Shown: positions 35,997-45,800 of the stretch, in pieces | How the letters are laid out: each line of letters starts with the position of its first letter | Numbering within the stretch: the stretch's first letter is position 1 | Assembly: GCF_017744115.1 (NCBI RefSeq) | Contig: NZ_JAGHQW010000009.1 | Coordinates: 62,001 to 126,000, forward strand | Reading direction: 5' to 3' | DNA from: Salinisphaera sp. G21_0 | GTDB lineage: Bacteria; Pseudomonadota; Gammaproteobacteria; Pseudomonadales; Endozoicomonadaceae | Length of the DNA stretch: 64,000 bases | Notes under the pieces: generated by a model | What the model was told of the DNA's origin: nothing | The model's input: the letters and a program-made list of their open reading frames with translations, nothing else | Databases searched by the model: none | Translations under genes and position numbers: made by a program

Positions 35997-37919
35997 TCAG
36001 CAGCTTGACTGCTCCAACCCCGGGCTGTTGCGGTGCAGCCAGTTCAGACTTTTTTGCGCAGCGGGGTACCCCTGCCTGGCGGCCTTGTCAAACCAGGTCA
36101 GGGCCACGGCGTAGTTCTGCTCCACCCCCAGGCCCTTCCGGTGCATCGTGCCCAGATGATATTGCGCAGCGGCGGCACCCTGGTCGGCAGACTTGCGGAA
36201 CCAGAACAGGGCTTCGGCATAGTTCTGCTCCACCCCCAGGCCCATCAGGTACAACCAGCCCAGGTTGTTTTGTGCATCGGCGTTTCCCCGGTCGGCAGAC
36301 TTGCGGTACCAGGCCAGGGCCTCGGCATAGCTCTGCTCCACTCCGAGACCGTGTTGGTGCATCCAACCCAGGCTGTGTTGTGCACCGGCGTCTCCCTGGT
36401 CGGCGGCCTTGCGGAACCAGATCAGGGCTTCGGCATAGTTCTGCTTTATTCCCAGCCCCTTCAGAAGCACCCAGCCCAGATGATACTGGGCAGCGGCGTG
36501 TCCCAGGTCGGCAGACTTGCGGAACCAGATCAGGGCCTCGGCGTAGCTCTGCTCCGCCCCCAGACCCTTCTGGTGCATACAGCCCAGCTGATATTGCGCA
36601 GCGGCGTGCCCCTGGTCGGCAGCCTTACCGAACCAGGTCAGGGCTTTGGCGCAGTTCTTCTGCGTCCCCAGCCCCTTAAGGTGCATCCAGCCGAGCTGAT
36701 ATTGTGACGTGGCGTGTCCCTGGTCGGCAGCCTTGTCGTACCAGGTCAGGGCTTCGGTGTGGTTCTGCTCCGTTCCCAGACCCTTATAGTGCATCCAGCC
36801 CAGGTTGTTTTGTGCGGGAGCGTGTCCCTGGTCAGCGGCCTTGCAGAACCAGATCAGAGCCTTACCGTGGCTTTGTTCCACCGCCACCCCCTTAAAGTAC
36901 ATCCAGCCCAGGATGTTTTGCGCGGCGGCGTCTCCCTTTTTGGCGGCCTTGCGGAACAAGATAAAGGCCTCGACGGAGTTTTGCTCCGTCTCCAGAAGCA
37001 ACTCCCTGAGGATCCAGCTCAGATTGTTTTGCGCGGCGGCACTTCCCTGTTTGACACTCTTACGGAACCAGGTCATGGCTTCGGCGTAGTTCTGCTTTAC
37101 CCCCAGGCCCTTTGAATACATCCAGCCCAGGTCGTTTTGTGCGTCGGCGTCCCCTTGGGCGGCGGCCTTGCGGAACCAGGTGAGAGCCTTGGCGTAGTTC
37201 TGCTCCACCTCCAGACCCTTTAAGTACATAGAGCCCAGGTTGTATTGTGCGTTGGCGTCCCCCCGGTCGGCGGCCTTGTGGAACCAGGTCCGGGCCTCGG
37301 CGCAGTTCTGCTCAACCCCCAGACCTTTCAGGTACATCCAGCCCAGGTTGTTTTGTGCGTTGGCGTTCCCATGGTCGGCGGCCTTGTAGAACCAGGTCAG
37401 GGCCTCGGCGTAGTTCTGCTCCCCCCCCAGACCGTTCAGGTACATCAAGCCCAGGTTGTTTTGCGCTACTTTACTGTTGGTGGTCAAACCCGCCCTGATC
37501 AACAGTGCTGCTATTTCCCAACATTGTTGCTTTAACGACAGGGTTAGAGGGTTTTTCCTATCCGGGAACGACCGCTGATCAGGGTTGAGCCCGGTTGACA
37601 GAATATCCTCCACATCCTCGATCCGGTTGCCCTCAATTGACTTGAATAGCTCCTTCCGCAGATCTACGGGCCAGGTCATTGAGGGAGTACTGCCCGTTAT
37701 CAAGCGGCGATCAATTGGACATCGTGAGGATATTCTTACCCAATCGCTTATGCATGCGTGGTGGTATTCATGAGTGCACGGCTGTAGCCTTACGACTGTA
37801 GTCGTGTCTTTGATTCGGATCTTTCGAGCCAGGGCCGCTGCAGTGGGAGAGCGCCTTGTACCAAGACTTTCCTTTATTTCATCAAAGCAGATTGCACAAG
37901 ATTGACTGACACTGTTCAT
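35997..37919 (-). CDS. RING-finger / ankyrin / Sel1-repeat protein (640 aa)
   Basis: Residues 8-70 fit a RING-H2 finger: Cys8-x2-Cys11, a 36-residue gap, Cys48-x-His50-x2-His53-x2-Cys56, a 10-residue gap, then Cys67-x2-Asp70 (RCPIDRR). Asp as the last zinc ligand and the ISDWVRISSRCPIDRR context resemble Rbx1, the RING subunit of SCF ubiquitin ligases. Residues 86-145 look like two ankyrin repeats (LFKSIEGNRIEDVEDILSTG). From 152 to the end there are 13 full Sel1 units of 36 residues with the core AQNNLGWMYLKGLGVEQNYA, EALTWFRKAADQG. Sel1 arrays bind proteins and could select substrates. No signal peptide. A bacterial E3 ubiquitin ligase acting in host cells is the inference. Confidence 0.82.
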   Translation of the reverse strand: MNSVSQSCAICFDEIKESLGTRRSPTAAALARKIRIKDTTTVVRLQPCTHEYHHACISDWVRISSRCPIDRRLITGSTPSMTWPVDLRKELFKSIEGNRIEDVEDILSTGLNPDQRSFPDRKNPLTLSLKQQCWEIAALLIRAGLTTNSKVAQNNLGLMYLNGLGGEQNYAEALTWFYKAADHGNANAQNNLGWMYLKGLGVEQNCAEARTWFHKAADRGDANAQYNLGSMYLKGLEVEQNYAKALTWFRKAAAQGDADAQNDLGWMYSKGLGVKQNYAEAMTWFRKSVKQGSAAAQNNLSWILRELLLETEQNSVEAFILFRKAAKKGDAAAQNILGWMYFKGVAVEQSHGKALIWFCKAADQGHAPAQNNLGWMHYKGLGTEQNHTEALTWYDKAADQGHATSQYQLGWMHLKGLGTQKNCAKALTWFGKAADQGHAAAQYQLGCMHQKGLGAEQSYAEALIWFRKSADLGHAAAQYHLGWVLLKGLGIKQNYAEALIWFRKAADQGDAGAQHSLGWMHQHGLGVEQSYAEALAWYRKSADRGNADAQNNLGWLYLMGLGVEQNYAEALFWFRKSADQGAAAAQYHLGTMHRKGLGVEQNYAVALTWFDKAARQGYPAAQKSLNWLHRNSPGLEQSSC

Positions 37920-38167
37920 AACTTGTCAGACTTGTTTATCAACCTGAAGTTCCGTGAAAAAGTTGGAGAAAACCGGGGGGCTTTAATCTTGACTGCCTCA
38001 GACTTCCCCTTGAGTAGAATCAGGAAGAAACCGACTGAAATCCTGTCGGCTTATCATCCTGCCGGAAGTAACTATACACGATGTTCGACTTTTAACTGAC
38101 CTAATAGGGCATGGCTGTCCTTTCTGTCTGCTATTAAAAACAGTGGACTCCAAAAAGGATATCAGCC
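37920..38167. other. Intergenic, no gene seen
   Basis: The region should carry the promoter of the RING/Sel1 gene. CGATGTTCGAC at 38079-38089 is mirrored by GTCGAACATCG at 38229-38239, an 11-bp inverted repeat that brackets the transposase-like scrap at 38168. Confidence 0.4.
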
Positions 38168-38245
38168 ATGCCAGTTGAACAGTTTATCACCACTGTCTTT
38201 TGTATGATCGATTATTTGATCAAAGAACTGTCGAACATCGCGTAG
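38168..38245 (+). pseudogene. Transposase-like N-terminal scrap
   Basis: From ATG 38168 the frame reads MPVEQFITTVFCMIDYLIKE and stops at 38245. The start resembles the first residues of IS4-like transposases of the MPIEDFIITVFC type. It is bracketed by an 11-bp inverted repeat and overlaps the end of the DUF1853 gene on the other strand. Confidence 0.35.
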
Positions 38246-39239
38246 GTTTTACAGCCTTTATCGCTCTCTCAGGCCAGTCATCAGGCACAATAAACAAATG
38301 CATCTGTTGTTGCAGCGCCTGATGGATTGCCCTGATATACACCGGTCGTTTTTGCGGTTGCAGCTGGCGTATCAGCGCATCATGATCGAGCAACTCTGCA
38401 ACAGGGTTCTGATTCAACCACTGCACTTTCTGAGGTATCTGGAAGCGGACATCCCTGGTGATGGACCGGGTACTCAGAAGGAAATGGCTTTGAGTTAACC
38501 AATAACCTTTCAGGTGATTCTGGTTGCAATACTCGGGTGGCGGGCATTGCGCTGTTATATTCTGTTCTGCCTGAGTTATTAGTTGGATGTCGTTCAGTTG
38601 CGGTATGGCTGTTTTATCTGTGCGGTACAGGGGATAAAAAAGCCTTCCCTGTATCAGGATCTCTTTAGCAACCGGCTGGACAATACCCTGCGTTAATAAT
38701 GTTTCCCGCCCTTCATGGCTATCACTCAACAGGGCTTGATGATGGAGCAGGCGATCCATCTTGCGATCCAGCCGGTCCCTGAGTCCGGGACCGACCCAAT
38801 GTTGCCATGGAGACCCCATGGCATTGTCAGCTTCACCAGGCATACCCAGATAAAACTTAACGGCCAGCTCCCGATGGATAAACTGGTTTTTCCGCTGGTA
38901 GATAAGGTCATATTCACCCAGTGTGGCAGGCTGACCATTTTTCTCACCATTCACCTGCAGGTTAACGGCAATGGTCTGGTTATCAGGCAGCTGGTTCAGC
39001 AGGAACTGCCATAGGGTTTCGTTGAAAATGCCGAGCAGGGGATTGCCTTTTTGGTTAACCAGACTTTCCAGAAGGGCCAGTTGCTGTTGGTCAGGAATCA
39101 CCGGGGCTGTTCCGGCCGGTAAGGGGGAGTCAAGAAAAAGAGGGCTGGTCGTACGATTAAATAACGGCGGGCTGTTTTGTACCCACTCTACTGCCTGTTG
39201 TAGAGTGTGATGTATGCTTTGATGTGAAAATCTGTTCAT
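38220..39239 (-). CDS. DUF1853 family protein (339 aa)
   Basis: A conserved gammaproteobacterial protein of unknown function. Family-typical features: YDLIYQRKNQFIHRELAVKF, KFYLGMPG, GPGLRDRLDRKMDRLLHHQ and ILIQGRLFYPLY, which look like a nuclease-type fold with ExK, though no activity is established as far as I know. The last residues (KAVKPTRCSTVL) overlap the scrap at 38168-38245 and may have been altered by that insertion. In related genomes this gene often lies close to nadK. Here 6.8 kb of effector-like DNA separates them, and a copy of its first 25 codons remains at 45999-46080. Confidence 0.85.
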   Translation of the reverse strand: MNRFSHQSIHHTLQQAVEWVQNSPPLFNRTTSPLFLDSPLPAGTAPVIPDQQQLALLESLVNQKGNPLLGIFNETLWQFLLNQLPDNQTIAVNLQVNGEKNGQPATLGEYDLIYQRKNQFIHRELAVKFYLGMPGEADNAMGSPWQHWVGPGLRDRLDRKMDRLLHHQALLSDSHEGRETLLTQGIVQPVAKEILIQGRLFYPLYRTDKTAIPQLNDIQLITQAEQNITAQCPPPEYCNQNHLKGYWLTQSHFLLSTRSITRDVRFQIPQKVQWLNQNPVAELLDHDALIRQLQPQKRPVYIRAIHQALQQQMHLFIVPDDWPERAIKAVKPTRCSTVL

Positions 39240-39312
39240 ACTGACGTTTATATACTATTACATGGTTTCAATGTAATTGATGGGTTCTTTTTATCAATGG
39301 CCTCCAAACTCT

Positions 39313-39349
39313 GTTCGTCCTGAGGAACCGAAGGACGCTAAGGGTGAAC
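39313..39349. repeat. REP-like inverted repeat, short
   Basis: GTTCGTCCTGAG and CTAAGGGTGAAC form an imperfect palindrome; the ends recall the base of the REP palindrome at 15930-16022. It lies upstream of the first EspL-like gene, at the left border of the inserted block. Confidence 0.4.
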
Positions 39350-39387
39350 GGAGATTGTACACATCAAAATCATCGAAATAATGTACT

Positions 39388-42300
39388 ATGGATAATATCA
39401 GTCAGAATCCACCTTGTTCATCTGCTGAAATACCTGGTAATGATTCTCAATCTGTCAATGAAGAGACAACCCTCACTGGATTTTCGCGAGCTGTTAAGTC
39501 TGTTGATCCAAAAAACATTCCCGGGGAAAAGAAAAGTAAGTCAGCCAATGTTCCCCAATATGCATCTCTGATTAGCCGTAAAATCGAACAACTTAACCAT
39601 CAGGGACGTATTTACCTGTTGCAGGTGGATAAGCCCCCGGATAGTGGCAATATACCCACAGAATCTTCGACAGAGACCCTGCCTGTTAATACCTCCGGGA
39701 TTTTGCAATACGTATCAAAGGGCGACCTGAGAAGGTTCAACGGCATGGCGAACAATCTCTTTGATCATGAACCGATTAATTGCAGGCATTTGGCCTATGC
39801 GTTTGCCACAGGCAAGTTTGGCACGAAAGATGTGGGCAAATTCACGTCCATTGATCGGCTTGATAAAATTTCCCGTCATAGCGGTATTAAAATGGATCAG
39901 GCCCTGGATGACACCACGGCTGATGGATATAAAACTGCACAGGAAGGTTATTACTTTGACCGGGCTGGCTTAGGCCAGGCACTTTATACGGCTTGTCAAC
40001 AGCAGCTGGTCGATAGCGAACAAAATAAAACCTATCTGTTTTCGTCATTGAACCATTTGATGGCTCTAAAGATAAACTGGTCGCCTGAGCGACCGGAAAT
40101 AAAAATGGCCTTTTATGATCCCAACGACACCCTGAGAGTCCGACGACTCATCGTCCCTGACCTGCAAACCCTGAAGGCGATTAAAATAGAGCACCTTTTC
40201 CCGAATTCTTATTCAATCAAATTATATTTCCCCAAGCCTTCTTCGGGTGGATGTTTAACCACGCTAGCGGTTGAGAGCCGGGCCGGTAACTCGTTGGTCA
40301 GGATTCTGGCGGATATGAATTCGTCCATCCTGTTTTTAATGCTCAGGAATGGACATTTTTCTTCAAAAATGGTGGATCAATTCATGGGGCAACTGAACCG
40401 GCTTGATCCATATAATCAAAAAATTGTCCTGATGGCTAAAAATGACGATGGTGTGCCAGGGCTGTTCATGGCATCACACAGGGGCCATGGGGAGTGCGTC
40501 AGGAAATACCTGGATTGGGTCCTGGCCAGCTCCTTGAGCGACGAGGTCAAACAGGATCTGTTGATGGCGAAATCCGACAGTGGTTTTCCCTGGCTCTGCG
40601 TGGCAATGCAAAGCGGCCACGGGGAGTGTGTGAAGCGTTACCTGGAGCGGGTGATGGCCAGCTCCCTGAGCAACGAGATCAAACAGAATCTGCTGATGGT
40701 GACATCCCCCAAGGGTTATCACGGGCTCTTCGGGGCGCTGCAAAACGGCCACGGGGAGTGTGTGAAGAGTTACCTGGATTGGGTGATGGCCAGCTCCCTG
40801 AGCGACGAGGTCAAACAGAATCTGCTGATAGCGAAATCCCCCGATGGTTATCCCGGGCTCTTCGTGGCACTGGGAAATGGCCACGGGGAGTGTGTGCAGA
40901 GTTACCTGGATCGGGTCCTGGCCAGCTCCCTGAGCGATGAGGTCAAACAGAATCTGCTGATGGCGAAGTCCCTCAGGGGTTTTTCCGGGCTCTGTGTGGC
41001 GCTGCAAAACGGCCATGGTGAGTGCGTCAGGATTTACTGGGATCGGGTGATGGCCAGCCCCTTCAGCGAGGAGGTCAAACTGGATCTGCTGAGGGCGAAA
41101 TCCGGCTGTGGTTTTCCCGGGCTCTACGTAGCACTGCAAAATGGCCATGGTGAGTGCGTCAGGATTTACTGGGATCGGGTGATGGCCAGCCCCTTCAGCG
41201 AGGAGGTCAAACTGGATCTGCTGAGGGCGAAATCCGACAGTGGTTTTTTCGTGCTCTACATAGCACTGCACAATGGCCATAGTGAGTGCGTCAGGATTTA
41301 CTGGGATCGGGTGATGGCCAGCCCCTTCAGCGAGGAGGTCAAACTGGATCTGCTGAGGGCGAAATCCGACAGTGGTTTTTTCGTGCTCTACATAGCACTG
41401 CAAAATGGCCATAGTGAGTGCGTCAGGATTTACTGGGATCGGGTGATGGCCAGCCCCTTCAGCGAGGAGGTCAAACTGGATCTGCTGAGGGCGAAATCCG
41501 ACAGTGGTTTTTCCGGGCTCTACGTAACACTGCAAAATGGCCATGGTGAGTGCGTCAGGAGTTACTGGGATCTGGTGATGGCCAGCCCCTTCAGCGAGGA
41601 GGTCAAACTGGATCTGCTGAGGGCGAAATCAGATTGTGGTTTTCCCGGGCTCTGCGTGGCATTTAAAACTGGCCACGGGGAGTGCGTGAAGAGTTACCTG
41701 GATCGAGTCCTGGCCAGCCCCTTCAGCGAGGAGGTCAAACTGGATCTGCTGAGGGCGAAATCCGACAGTGGTTTTCCCGGGCTCTATGTAGCACTGGAAA
41801 ATGGCCATGGTGAGTGCGTCAGGATTTACTGGGATCGAGTGATGGCCAGCCCCTTCAGCGAGGAGTTCAAACAGGACTTGCTGAGGGCGAAATCCGACAG
41901 TGGTTTTCCCGGGCTCTACGTAGCACTGCAAAAGGGCCATGGTGAGTGCGTCAGGATTTACCTGGATCGGGTGATGGCCAGCCCCTTCAGCGAGGAGTTC
42001 AAACTGGATCTGCTGAGGGCGAAATCCGGCCGTGGTTTTCCCGGGCTCTACGTAGCACTGCAAAAGGGCCATGGTGAGTGCGTCAGGATTTACTGGGATC
42101 GGGTGATGGCCAGCCCCTTTAGCGACGAGGTCAAACTGAATCTGCTGATGGCGACATCCGACACGGGATTTCCGGGGTTGTTTAAGGCGCTGCAAAATGG
42201 CCAGGAGGCGTGCGCCAGGGATTACCTGAGTCTGGTTTTGGCCAGTCCCTTCTGCGATGAGGTCAAACAAAACCTGCTAATGGCGACCCGGGGGGATGGT

Positions 42301-42438
42301 ATTTCCGGACTTTACGTGGTACTGAGAAATGGCAAGCAGGAATGCTTCAGGACGTATGTTACACAGATTATAAATATCAGCTTAACCCGGATATTTCATA
42401 AACGTGCTCCCGAGCTCGCTGGTCCTTTGTCGCTCTAA
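39388..42438 (+). CDS. EspL/OspD-like (ShET2 family) cysteine protease with ankyrin-like repeats, copy 1 (1016 aa)
   Basis: Residues 1-100 are a polar leader. Residues about 105-330 hold a candidate papain-like site: Cys132 in PINCRHLAYAFATGKF, His223 in LFSSLNHLMALKIN and Asp244 in AFYDPNDTLRVRR. Type III effector EspL of enteropathogenic E. coli, with the ShET2 domain, has a Cys-His-Asp site with nearly the same spacing and also carries ankyrin repeats; it cleaves RHIM proteins of host necroptosis. Residues 345-1000 are 14 units of 44 residues with the core GFPGLYVALQNGHGECVRIY then DRVMASPFSEEVKLDLLRAK. Units in the middle are almost identical at DNA level. The last 15 residues run into sequence unlike copy 2, so the C-terminus may be altered. 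Ribosome site weak. Confidence 0.78.
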   Translation: MDNISQNPPCSSAEIPGNDSQSVNEETTLTGFSRAVKSVDPKNIPGEKKSKSANVPQYASLISRKIEQLNHQGRIYLLQVDKPPDSGNIPTESSTETLPVNTSGILQYVSKGDLRRFNGMANNLFDHEPINCRHLAYAFATGKFGTKDVGKFTSIDRLDKISRHSGIKMDQALDDTTADGYKTAQEGYYFDRAGLGQALYTACQQQLVDSEQNKTYLFSSLNHLMALKINWSPERPEIKMAFYDPNDTLRVRRLIVPDLQTLKAIKIEHLFPNSYSIKLYFPKPSSGGCLTTLAVESRAGNSLVRILADMNSSILFLMLRNGHFSSKMVDQFMGQLNRLDPYNQKIVLMAKNDDGVPGLFMASHRGHGECVRKYLDWVLASSLSDEVKQDLLMAKSDSGFPWLCVAMQSGHGECVKRYLERVMASSLSNEIKQNLLMVTSPKGYHGLFGALQNGHGECVKSYLDWVMASSLSDEVKQNLLIAKSPDGYPGLFVALGNGHGECVQSYLDRVLASSLSDEVKQNLLMAKSLRGFSGLCVALQNGHGECVRIYWDRVMASPFSEEVKLDLLRAKSGCGFPGLYVALQNGHGECVRIYWDRVMASPFSEEVKLDLLRAKSDSGFFVLYIALHNGHSECVRIYWDRVMASPFSEEVKLDLLRAKSDSGFFVLYIALQNGHSECVRIYWDRVMASPFSEEVKLDLLRAKSDSGFSGLYVTLQNGHGECVRSYWDLVMASPFSEEVKLDLLRAKSDCGFPGLCVAFKTGHGECVKSYLDRVLASPFSEEVKLDLLRAKSDSGFPGLYVALENGHGECVRIYWDRVMASPFSEEFKQDLLRAKSDSGFPGLYVALQKGHGECVRIYLDRVMASPFSEEFKLDLLRAKSGRGFPGLYVALQKGHGECVRIYWDRVMASPFSDEVKLNLLMATSDTGFPGLFKALQNGQEACARDYLSLVLASPFCDEVKQNLLMATRGDGISGLYVVLRNGKQECFRTYVTQIINISLTRIFHKRAPELAGPLSL
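40430..42330. repeat. 132-bp tandem repeats (copy 1)
   Basis: Fourteen tandem 132-bp units. Those at about 41020-41520 share GGATTTACTGGGATCGGGTG and ATGGCCAGCCCCTTCAGCGA without change over most of their length. This points to recent unequal crossing-over or gene conversion. The array opens long frames on the opposite strand that are not genes. Confidence 0.85.
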
Positions 42439-42495
42439 GGGAGTTTTGCTCAGTCGACCGTACTCCCCGGTACGGCGCTCCCTCACAAAATCCTC

Positions 42496-42671
42496 GGAGG
42501 CTGACCGAGAATAGCGCCCGTCTAGGCGACCCCGTAGTGAGGATGGCAGAAAATTGAGGATAAAAAGTCGGAAATTTTTAGTGAATAGTGGTTCTATTTG
42601 CTAAAAATTTCCGACTTTTTAGACCAATTTGCTGACACCGCAGTAGGGCAGTCTATTCTCGGTCAGCCTCC
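42496..42671. repeat. Hairpin-bearing dispersed repeat, copy 3 (complete, MITE-like)
   Basis: Bounded by a perfect 19-bp inverted repeat, GGAGGCTGACCGAGAATAG (42496-42514) and its mirror (42653-42671). In the centre a perfect 21-bp-arm hairpin spans 42561-42621 (left arm starting TAAAAAGTCGGAAATTTTT). Flanking the hairpin, GGCAGAAAATTGAGGATAA and TTTTTAGACCAATTTG match copy 2 at 8487-8677 in inverse orientation, while the arm sequence itself differs. Confidence 0.8.
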
Positions 42672-42679
42672 TCGGCTTT

Positions 42680-42740
42680 GGCATCCTGCGTCGCCCTATC
42701 TCCCACATCCGTGTGGTCGTGCGCGAGATTCGGGGTAGTT
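42680..42740 (+). repeat. Dispersed repeat, partial copy 4
   Basis: TCCTGCGTCGCCCTATCTCC then CACATCCGTGTGGTCGTGCG matches 8511-8555 of copy 2 (TCCTGCGTTGCTCTAGCTCC, GCATCCATGCAGTCGTGCG). Only this flank module is present, next to the complete copy. The rest of 42439-42870 holds no gene. Confidence 0.6.
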
Positions 42741-42870
42741 TATGAAATATTCGGTCTAAAGCATCTGGCAGACTTTCGTTTATAAAATCCTTTGCCAGAA
42801 TTTGATACTTATATTGATGATGTCAACAGATGCCAAGAATCACAGACTACGGATAAACACCCATTAGCCT

Positions 42871-45800
42871 ATGTATAATATCAGGCAGAATCCTCCACGC
42901 TCATTTGCTGGATCACCACAGAAGGATTTTCAATCTGTCAATGAAGAGATACTCATCACTGGATTTTCGCGAGCCATTAATTCTGTTGACCAAAAAAACA
43001 TTCCCGGGGAAAAGAAAAGTAAGTTTGCAAATGTTCCCCAACATGCATCTCTGATCAGCCATAAAATCGAACAACTTAATCGTCAGGGGCGCACTTACCT
43101 GTTGCAGGTGGATGATAAGCCCGAAGTGGATAAGCCCCTGGATAGTGGCAATACACCCACAGAATCTTCGACAGAGACCCTGCCTGTTAATACCTCCGGG
43201 ATTTTGCAATACGTATCAAAGGGCGACCTGAGAAGATTCAACTGTAGAGCGAACAATCTCTTTGATCATAAACCGATTGCTTGCAGGCATTTGGCCTATG
43301 CGTTTGCTACAGGGAAGTTTGGCTCGAAAGATGTCGGTAAATTCACGTCCATTGATCAGCTTGATAAAATTTCCCGTCACAGCGGTATTAAAATGGATCA
43401 GGCCCTGGATGACACCACGGCGGATGGATATAAAATTGCACAGGAAGGTTATTACTTTGACCGGGCAGGCTTGGGCCAGGCACTTTATGCGGCTTGTCAG
43501 CAGCAGCTGGTCGATAGCGAACAAAATAAAACCTACCTGTTTTCGTCATTGAACCATTTGATGGCCCTAAAGATAAACTGGTCGCCTGAGCGACCGGAAA
43601 TAAAACTGGCCTTATATGACCCCAACGACACCCTGAGAGTCCGACGGCTCATTGTCTCTGACCTGCAAACCCTGAAGGCGATTAAAATAGAGCACCTTGT
43701 CCCGGATTCTTGTTCAATCAAATCATATTACCCCAAGCCTTCTTTGGGGGGATGTTTAACCACAACAACGGTTGAGAGCCGGGCCGGTAGCTCGTTGGTC
43801 AGGATTCTGGCAGATATGAATTCGTCCATCCTGTTTTTAATGCTCAGAAATGGACATTTTTCGTCGCAAATGGTCGATCAATTCATGGGGCAACTGAACC
43901 GGCTTGATCCATATAATCAAAAGATTTCCCTGATGGCGAAAAATGACCAAGGTGTACCAGGACTGCACATGGCATTACAAAAGGGCCATGGGGAGTGCGT
44001 CAGGAAATACCTGGATTGGGTCCTGGCCAGCTCCTTGAGCGACGAGGTCAAACAGGATCTGTTGATGGCGAAATCCGACAGTGGTTTTCCCGGGCTCTTC
44101 GTGGCACTGCAAAACGGCCGCGGAGAATGTGTGAAGAGTTACCTGGATCAAGTGATGGCCAGCTCCCTGAGTGACGAGGTCAAACAGAATCTGCTGATGG
44201 TGACATCCCCCAGGGGGTATCCCGGGCTCTTCGCAGCACTGCGAAATGGCCATGTTGAGTGCGTCAGGAATTATCTGGATTGTGTCATGGCCAGCCCCTT
44301 CAGCGACGAGTTCAAACAGAACCTGCTGATGGGGAAATCCCCCAAGGGTTCTCCCGGACTCATCGAGGCACTGCGATATGGCCATGATGAGTGCGTCAAG
44401 TGTTATCTGGATCGGCTCATGGCCAGCTCCTTGAGTGACGAGGTCAAACAGGAGCTGATGTGGGCGAAATCCAGCGATGGTTTTCCCGGGCTCTACGTAG
44501 CACTGCGAAATGGCCATGTTGAGTGCGTGAAGAGTTACGTGGATCGGGTCCTGGCCAGCTCCTTGAGCGACGAGGTTAAACAGTACCTGCTGATGGCGAA
44601 GTCCCCCAAGGGTTTTCCCGGGCTCTGCGTGGCGCTGCTAAACGGCCATGGGGAGTGCGTGAAGAGTTACCTGGATCGGGTCCTGGCCAGCTCCCTGAGC
44701 GACGAGGTCAAACAGAATCTGCTGAGGGCGAAATCCGGCAGGGGTTTTCCCGGGCTCTTCGTGGCAATGGAAAACGGCTGCGGGGAGTTTGTGAAGAGTT
44801 ACCTGGATCGGGTCCTGGCCAGCTCCTTGAGCGACGAGGTCAAACACAATCTGCTGATGGCGAAATCCCCCAAGGGTTTACCCGCGCTCTTCGTGGCACT
44901 GCAAAATGGCTATGTTGAGTGCGTGAAGAGTTACCTGGATCGGGTCCTGGCCAGCTCCTTGAGTGACGAGGTCAAACAGGACCTGCTTAGGGCGACATCC
45001 AGCGATGGTGTTCCCGGGCTCTTCGAGGCACTGCGAAATGGCCATAGTGAGTGCGTCAAGAGTTATCTTGATCGGGTTATGGCCAGCTCCTTGAGCGACG
45101 AGGTCAAACAGGACCTGATGAGGGGGAAATCCAACGATGGTTTTCCCGGGCTCTACGTAGCACTGCAAAATGGCCATGTTGAGTGCGTCAGGACATACCT
45201 GGATTGTGTCATGGCCAGCCCCTTTAGCGAGAAGGTCAAACAGGACCTGCTGATGGCGAAATCCGGCGATGGTGTTCCCGGGCTCTACGTAGCGCTGCAA
45301 AATGGCCATGGTGAGTGCGTCAAGAGTTACTGGGATCGGGTGATGGCAAGCCCCTTAAGTGATGAGGTCAAACTGAATTTGCTGATGGCGAAATCCAGCG
45401 CTGGTTTTCCCGGGCTCTATGCAGCACTGCAAAAGGGCCATGGTGAGTGCGTCAGGAGTTACTGGGATCGGGTGATGGACAGCTCCTTCAGCGACGAGGT
45501 CAAACTGAATCTGCTGAGGGCGAAATCCGACAGTGGTTTTCCCGGGCTCTACATAGCACTGCAAAATGGCCATGGTGAGTGCGTCAAAAGTTACTGTGGG
45601 CGGGTGATGGACAGCTCCTTCAGCGATGAGATCAAACTGGATCTGCTGATGGCGAAATCCGGTAAGGGTTTTACCGGGTTGTTCAAGGCGCTGCAAAATG
45701 GCCATGAGGCGTGCGTCAAGGATTACATGAGTCTGGTCATGGCCAGTCCTTTCAGCGATGAGGTCAAAAAAAAACTGCTGATGGCGACCTGGGGCGATGA

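Noticed and set aside
35942-36707. Two overlapping repeated plus-strand frames opposite the Sel1 repeats
   Set aside because: Antisense of the 108-bp Sel1 units; no independent support.
40474-42270. Long repeated minus-strand frames (356 and 213 residues) across the EspL-like gene
   Set aside because: Unit length is divisible by three, so the opposite strand stays open; the minus frames have no ribosome site and end wherever unit sequence changes.
40430-42330. Regular repeats considered as a CRISPR array
   Set aside because: Units are contiguous, in frame and protein-coding, with no unique spacers and no cas genes.
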